This document shows positions 7,597-11,649 of a stretch of DNA of 11,649 nucleotides, one piece after another. The notes under the pieces were generated by a model. It made no database searches and was not told the origin of the DNA. It saw only the letters and a list, made by a program, of their open reading frames with translations. The stretch is taken from assembly GCF_000003605.2 (NCBI RefSeq), contig NW_003142305.1, positions 563,755 through 575,403 of the forward strand, written 5' to 3'. The first letter of the stretch is position 1. Every line of letters starts with the position of its first letter. The DNA comes from Saccoglossus kowalevskii. Lineage: Eukaryota > Hemichordata > Enteropneusta > Harrimaniidae. The translations under genes were made by a program, and so were the position numbers.

Positions 7597-7612
7597 AACT
7601 AACTAACTAACT
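7597..7612. repeat. (AACT)4 microsatellite, possible retroelement tail
   Basis: AACTAACTAACTAACT is followed by TTAACTTAAAGCC. On the minus strand it reads AAGTTAAAGTTAGTTAGTTA, which resembles the tetranucleotide tails of LINEs such as the one at 10466, but the sequence beside it was not recognised as LINE. Confidence 0.5.
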
Positions 7613-7764
7613 TTAACTTAAAGCCTGATAAAGTTTGTAACTTGGGTTTTCAGCAAGGTTGCTGGAAGGGATTAGTTTGCTATAAGTACAATGTTTGTTC
7701 ATACATGATTAGAGTCGATTGTAAAGTAGTTACATAATTAGTCATCGGGAAAAAAAGGCTTGCT

Positions 7765-7905
7765 TAAATTTCGTGTGTGAACATGAACCTAAATATTTAC
7801 GTCGGCCTAAATAAGCCACGCCTGGGAATTGGTGCCAGCCAGCCGGACCTAAATTTTAACCCTAAGTTAGGCCGGCCTGATTACAGTGTGAACAAGCGAC
7901 ATAAT
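7765..7905. mobile_element. Motif-dense block, possible non-autonomous DNA transposon relic
   Basis: A GC-richer patch is built from recurring short words: GTGTGAAC at 7775-7782 and 7886-7893, CCTAAAT twice, GGCCTAA, and the perfect palindrome AGGCCGGCCT (7869-7878). Such internally redundant sequence is common in MITE-like elements. No clear terminal inverted repeats or target-site duplication could be assigned. Confidence 0.3.
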
Positions 7906-8339
7906 ACGTAATCGCCACTATCCACCGGAGATCTCACTCACCACAAACTTGTTTTAAATAGTACATATTACTCACCCACTTTTAAAATTCCGCATATTTT
8001 TATGACAAACCTTTTATTTATTTATTGTTTAGTTGTTGAAACGCGAGAGGCAGAACTTCTAACGTAAATTGGAATCTAATGACATTTCATTAATTCCAGA
8101 CAGGCTTAGCATGTATGTAGCTTTTTGGCAGTACCTAACCTAGAAAACAAAGGCAGGCAAAGTAAAAACGTCTTGTCCCACAGCGTTACAAACATGAGTC
8201 AGTCGCTTGAGTACTGAAAGCGTTGAAAAAAGAGTTTTCAAAAGACGGAATACTGTAGTCAAAAAAGCACAATAGTGTAATTGATTGTCAGCTAATATTA
8301 CTAAGGCATATGCACTATGTAAATTTTCAGGTGGTTTAT
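7906..8339. other. Non-coding stretch, nothing specific
   Basis: It contains TTTATTTATTTATTG near 8013-8027 and several acceptor-like CAG sites (for example AAATTTTCAG ending at 8330). No gene, repeat family or RNA was recognised. Confidence 0.5.
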
Positions 8340-8357
8340 ACGTTGCTATAGCAACGT
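8340..8357. promoter_or_regulatory. 18-bp perfect palindrome, RFX X-box match
   Basis: ACGTTGCTATAGCAACGT is a perfect palindrome. Its inner 14 bases, GTTGCTATAGCAAC (8342-8355), satisfy every position of the X-box consensus RYYNYYATRRNRAC. This is bound by RFX factors, which drive ciliary genes and, in vertebrates, other targets. Functional X-boxes lie close to transcription starts; no ciliary gene start was recognised here, so function is inference. Confidence 0.5.
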
Positions 8358-9230
8358 GCTTAAAAACTTTTTGAGAATTTCAGGATCATTTTATTAATTT
8401 TGCTACCTTGTCAAATATATTATTTGGTCAGTGGTACTGTGGCCTATCACCATGATGTCAACTGCTGGCAAATTGTCGTTATTGGAAATTGTTTTTAATA
8501 AATGTATATACTAGTTATAGGAGTTATGATTCTTTGATTTTGTACAAATGAATTCCCAAATGATGTTAATGCACAAATGTCTCCTTAACAGGGTTCTTAT
8601 CAACAAAAATATGAAACACACTTGTTATTGCCGATAAATAGTATTTAGTATGGCACAGTTCCATATACAGGTCGAAGGTTGTCAACATATAAATACCTCG
8701 AATAGTGTAGATAATTCACCATGAAGGTGATGTAAAGTAAGTATTGGGTGTGCCAGAGAACCCCGGTGACATTCGGGTCAAAGTTGGATACTCAGCCTTG
8801 AAAATGGGTTTAATTAAGCACGTTCGGTTAAATATAACACCAATTTCGCACATAAACGAAAGGTAATTTTATTTTGCGTACAAGAATATACACCCTAAAT
8901 GTGTTATTTGGACGCCTTTAAAATAACACCTGGGATTTCCTTGTTTTGTTTTGTGGGAAGTCTTTAGATACCAAGTCCGTATTTGTTTTGCGTGTCCCTT
9001 TACGCAGAAATTGCTGGCAATAGTTGCTAACAATATGTGTACAATTTTAGTAGGTTTTTAATGATTTTGATTCTAAATTCTAGCTCCAAGTTTATATGTA
9101 TGTATGTTATTATGACATTTTACATGGTTCAAAATTGACGACTGTTATTGCTCAATTGAAAAGCTACACAAAAGACAGAAATAGATGATCAACCGAAACA
9201 TTGCCTAGTCAGTGTTATTGTGCGCATTAT
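8358..9230. other. Non-coding stretch
   Basis: It holds a TATA-like TATAAATA (8688-8695), a GTAAGT donor-like site (8738-8743), and a hairpin with perfect 9-bp arms GTGTTATTT/AAATAACAC (8901-8909 and 8921-8929). No coding region was recognised. The TATA and donor might outline a non-coding first exon, but nothing downstream supports a gene. Confidence 0.45.
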
Positions 9231-9309
9231 CCAGTGCCCGCCACATTTTCGCCCCTTACAAGAATTGCTGGTGCGAACGCAAGATCACGGAATTCATATT
9301 TTTTTAAAT

Positions 9310-9600
9310 CACTTAAGTCGACGTAACTTTTCATGGTGAGACCACGGTGAGAGTGAAACTTCAAGTCAAGCTTTTTGTGTCCTTTTGAGCTGACGTAACT
9401 TACGTCGACGTAAAAGAAGAACAGAATGATGTGAACGAATTATGCTGGCGTAAATGGGTTAACAAGTTACCAAGTTTGAACCCTCTTGAAGGGGGCGTAA
9501 GTCATGAATTTTGAAGGTCGTGAAGGCAGCACCGGTGTAACTGTTATGCAGTAAATACCTCTGCGTAAAAACTGGTGAAAACACGTTACGCAAAGTAAAG
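9310..9600. mobile_element. CGTAA/TTACG-rich block, possible non-autonomous transposon relic
   Basis: The words CGTAA or TTACG occur about nine times in 300 bases. TTACGTCGACGTAA (9400-9413) is a perfect 14-bp palindrome, and TTAAGTCGACGTAA (9313-9326) is a copy with one change, 87 bases upstream. GTGAAC and GCGAAC words recur around it, as GTGTGAAC does in the block at 7765-7905. No coding frame, terminal inverted repeat or target duplication was established. Confidence 0.35.
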
Positions 9601-10465
9601 TGGCTTCAATACGGCGGAGACAACACCGGGGATCTTTCGCTTGTTATAAGTACATTGACTTCTTAAAATGAATAGGGATGCGACGGTCAACTGTATTTTG
9701 TTTTATCTAATTTCAAAGTAGCCATTCGGCGCATGTGAACACGTAATCTTCATAAATCTGGTGGTTTCTTTGTTTCTACACGATTACTATTAGCAACCGT
9801 GTCTAAAACACGTAAACCTGACATAAATTATGTACTTCAAATTACCCGTTTTTTCTTTGATTATTTTGTACGAAAGTGTAACCGTGACCCGAGCAGCACG
9901 GGTCAGGAGCCTATATCGCATTTAACTTTTAGTCTGCCTAGCCACGTATTAAAATGAGAAATTACTATGTTTTGAGGGGAAAAACTTTCGAGAATGGATA
10001 GTCATTGATTTATCAACTAATACTTGCTTCCATGTACTATTTGTGCGGATTACTTACATCAGATATTGAATGAACACTAGAATATTATATTTAGAACTGT
10101 CACATAGCTAGAATTGTTTTCTCACTCACCAGAAGGTCACCCAGGACGAGAAAGGTCACGTAAAGTACCAAATAAAATATTAAAACTATGCACACGAACA
10201 AGTGGATTGTGTTGGAAAGAGTTCTGGTTACGAAAAAACACAACAAGAAACAGCGGATAAAATTCTTTAGGCAAAACAATACTTAGTACTTGTTATGTAA
10301 CGATTGTACTACAATGCTCGTAATACTTTAAGCTCAAATAACACAGAAAGAGAATGATTGGATGATGAATAATAATAAAAATAATAAAACGCGTATGGTT
10401 ACGTGGTTAAAATGAATCGTTCAGCATTTCGACGCATATGAGTACAAATCTGAAAGCGGCATATT
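9601..10465. other. Non-coding stretch
   Basis: No gene was recognised. It contains a small GC hairpin (TGACCCG/CGGGTCA, 9885-9905), two AAGGTCA half-sites at 10133-10139 and 10152-10158, and an AAT-rich simple tract at about 10368-10388. Confidence 0.5.
10133..10158 (+). promoter_or_regulatory. Two AAGGTCA nuclear-receptor half-sites
   Basis: AAGGTCAC occurs twice in the same orientation, 19 bases apart. Extended AAGGTCA half-sites are bound by monomeric receptors of the ERR, SF-1/FTZ-F1 and ROR type. The spacing is not a standard dimer spacing. A role is speculative. Confidence 0.2.
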
Positions 10466-10490
10466 GTAAGTAAGTAAGTAAATAAGTAAC
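10466..10490. repeat. (GTAA)n microsatellite / LINE tail
   Basis: Four GTAA units are followed by ATAAGTAAC. It reads (TTAC)n on the minus strand and directly follows AATCAATAAAG there, so it is interpreted as the 3' tail of the minus-strand LINE rather than an independent microsatellite. Confidence 0.75.
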
Positions 10491-10807
10491 TTTATTGATT
10501 CCGTGTCCTTATTGGGATCTTGAAAATAATACAATAAAGTATGTTGTTTAAATAAACAACAGCTAGCTAAAAAAGCAACAAACTAAAGTAAAAAACCAGA
10601 AAATTAAATCTATAAGAAAACAAAACAAAAATAAAACAATACAAGAAATGTGAACTTGTGTGATTATTTTGGGGCAGCTGGTGTTTTTTTCACGGCAATA
10701 TCTCTGCAGTTAAAAATGAATTTTGCATAGTCAATGATTTCTTTGTTGTCGGTAGAGGTGATTGTATCTACGCAACAATAATACATTTTATGCCCAAACG
10801 TGTCCAG
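10466..10807 (-). mobile_element. 3' end of a second LINE, with (TTAC)n tail
   Basis: Read on the minus strand, an open frame (10807-10664, 47 residues after an in-frame stop) ends in TAA. A roughly 170-base A/T-rich 3' untranslated region follows, then AAGATCCCAATAAGGACACG, AATCAATAAAGTTAC and finally (TTAC)n at 10490-10466. An AATAAA followed at once by a short tandem-repeat tail is characteristic of CR1/Jockey/L2-type LINE 3' ends. The protein end reads IIDYAKFIFNCRD and finishes PAAPK; this resembles, from memory, conserved C-terminal tails of some animal LINEs. The element appears 5'-truncated, as is usual; its upstream limit is uncertain. Confidence 0.6.
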
Positions 10808-10820
10808 TTAATTTTAGCAC

Positions 10821-10880
10821 GGGTAATCTTTTTTGATAACTGCGGTTTAAATATAAAGTAAACTTGGCGTACGTGATGAC
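10821..10880 (-). pseudogene. Second copy of the YAKF-type LINE C-terminal tail
   Basis: The minus frame reads VITYAKFTLYLNRSYQKRLP. It aligns with IIDYAKFIFNCRD...KKTP at 10742-10680, sharing YAKF, a preceding Ile, an Arg and a terminal Pro at nearly the same spacing, about 140 bases apart. This suggests either two nested LINE 3' ends or a duplicated tail. It could be coincidence, because the surrounding nucleotides align poorly. Confidence 0.35.
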
Positions 10881-10954
10881 ACGCTGTATTGTTCCATTTC
10901 ACGAAATATGCGTCAGGGCACGTGCCATCTAGCAAAATACAGAGGAACTTAAAA

Positions 10955-10970
10955 CCGCTGGGTGGCGCTA
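10955..10970 (+). promoter_or_regulatory. CTCF-like core
   Basis: CCGCTGGGTGGCGCTA matches the bilaterian CTCF core (CCANNAGGTGGCGCTA-like) at the conserved GGTGGCGCTA half. The upstream bases are less good. Confidence 0.25.
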
Positions 10971-11649
10971 TAATGTAACCAGTTCAGATTTGTCGTTATA
11001 ATCGTTGATTTAATGTTTTCCATTAATTTAATCATCAATTTATCGATAAAATAGAAAATATATAATAGAAAACCTAAATCTCATTGCTGCGTCATCCGAC
11101 TCGAGTCCATGGGCTCATGATCAAACCAGATAAAGATAGTAGGATTCAATGCATAGCAGAACTATTTAGTTTGAAAACAAGTAGACAGGCAAGTAAGGAA
11201 ACGAAATAATACTGATCTTATTATTGGGATTTGCATCTATCAGCGACTCTGATCAATCACCCTTCATCCGTACAACTTCACCTGCCATGCATACATGACA
11301 TTTGAAAAGATTCATGTGCCATCTCCTGGGAGTGCAATTATAAAATGAAAGACATATGTAAAATAAAATGCATCTTTAAATGTCCAGTATGCAGTCAATG
11401 TGCATGGCCACAGAGGGCGCAACGTATATTGTATTCAGAAAATAAGGAGTAAGGTATGAAACTAGAGCATTGTCGTATAACTGTTGTTGGCCAAAGGCCG
11501 TTGAAAACAAATTGTTTAATGGCTCATTTTAGTACAAGGTCTGACACTTGGTATTGGTAGAAACTATTATTGACAGACAAGACTCTGAACACAAGTTCTC
11601 ATATTTTTAAAAATAAGTTCATTGTGTATGTCACGGTCACAGTCACTTG
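10971..11649. other. Right-end stretch without a gene
   Basis: No coding region, RNA gene or identifiable transposon was recognised. A second CTCF-like core (GGCCACAGAGGGCGC, 11406-11420) and a small GGCC-AAA-GGCC hairpin near 11489 are the only landmarks. Confidence 0.45.

Noticed and set aside
1-11649. CRISPR array, prokaryotic operon, phage or integron features
   Set aside because: There are no regularly spaced repeats, no adjacent co-directional genes, no ribosome-binding sites and no bacterial-type coding density; the DNA is animal-like.

Overview
The window looks like non-coding nuclear DNA from a multicellular animal, most likely an invertebrate. It is AT-rich. It has no long open frame, no bacterial-style operons or ribosome-binding sites, no rRNA or tRNA gene, and many stop codons in all six frames. 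It is littered with decayed transposable-element sequence, short tandem repeats and small palindromes. The taxon cannot be fixed from sequence alone.

Region by region: (1) About 1-1740, minus strand, is an ancient, heavily mutated non-LTR retrotransposon (LINE) of the Jockey/CR1/L2 type. Endonuclease and reverse transcriptase (RT) motifs can be followed in the right order, from the endonuclease near 1715 to the post-RT region at the left edge, through frameshifts, stops and deletions. The left window edge cuts it. (2) 1740-3230 is mostly featureless AT-rich DNA with a GAAT-type microsatellite and one weak first-exon candidate at 2656-2799. (3) 3240-3660 is locally GC-richer; four CACGTG E-boxes lie between 2773 and 3659. 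(4) 3880-4470 holds the longest stop-free stretch (not recognised), a strong-looking splice acceptor and a near-perfect 48-bp palindrome. (5) 5640-5760 has a pre-miRNA-like hairpin and a 20-bp tandem duplication. (6) 6000-6230 has a CT-rich splice-acceptor-like site and, on the minus strand, a short frame resembling the start of a BTB/T1 domain. (7) 6600-6970 is a degenerate interspersed repeat ending in a CATA/CACA tail. (8) 7140-9610 is anonymous DNA with a double CRE palindrome, two motif-dense blocks that look like non-autonomous DNA-transposon relics, and an 18-bp palindrome that matches the RFX X-box. (9) 10466-10880, minus strand, is probably the 3' end of a second LINE, with a (TTAC)n tail. 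Two CTCF-like cores lie at and to the right of it.

No intact protein-coding gene can be supported, and no new multi-gene system is visible. The best-supported content is the LINE relic and the LINE 3' end. The most checkable leads are the hairpin at 5644-5700, the X-box palindrome at 8340-8357, the CRE palindrome at 7146-7165 and the duplicated YAKF tail at 10680-10880.
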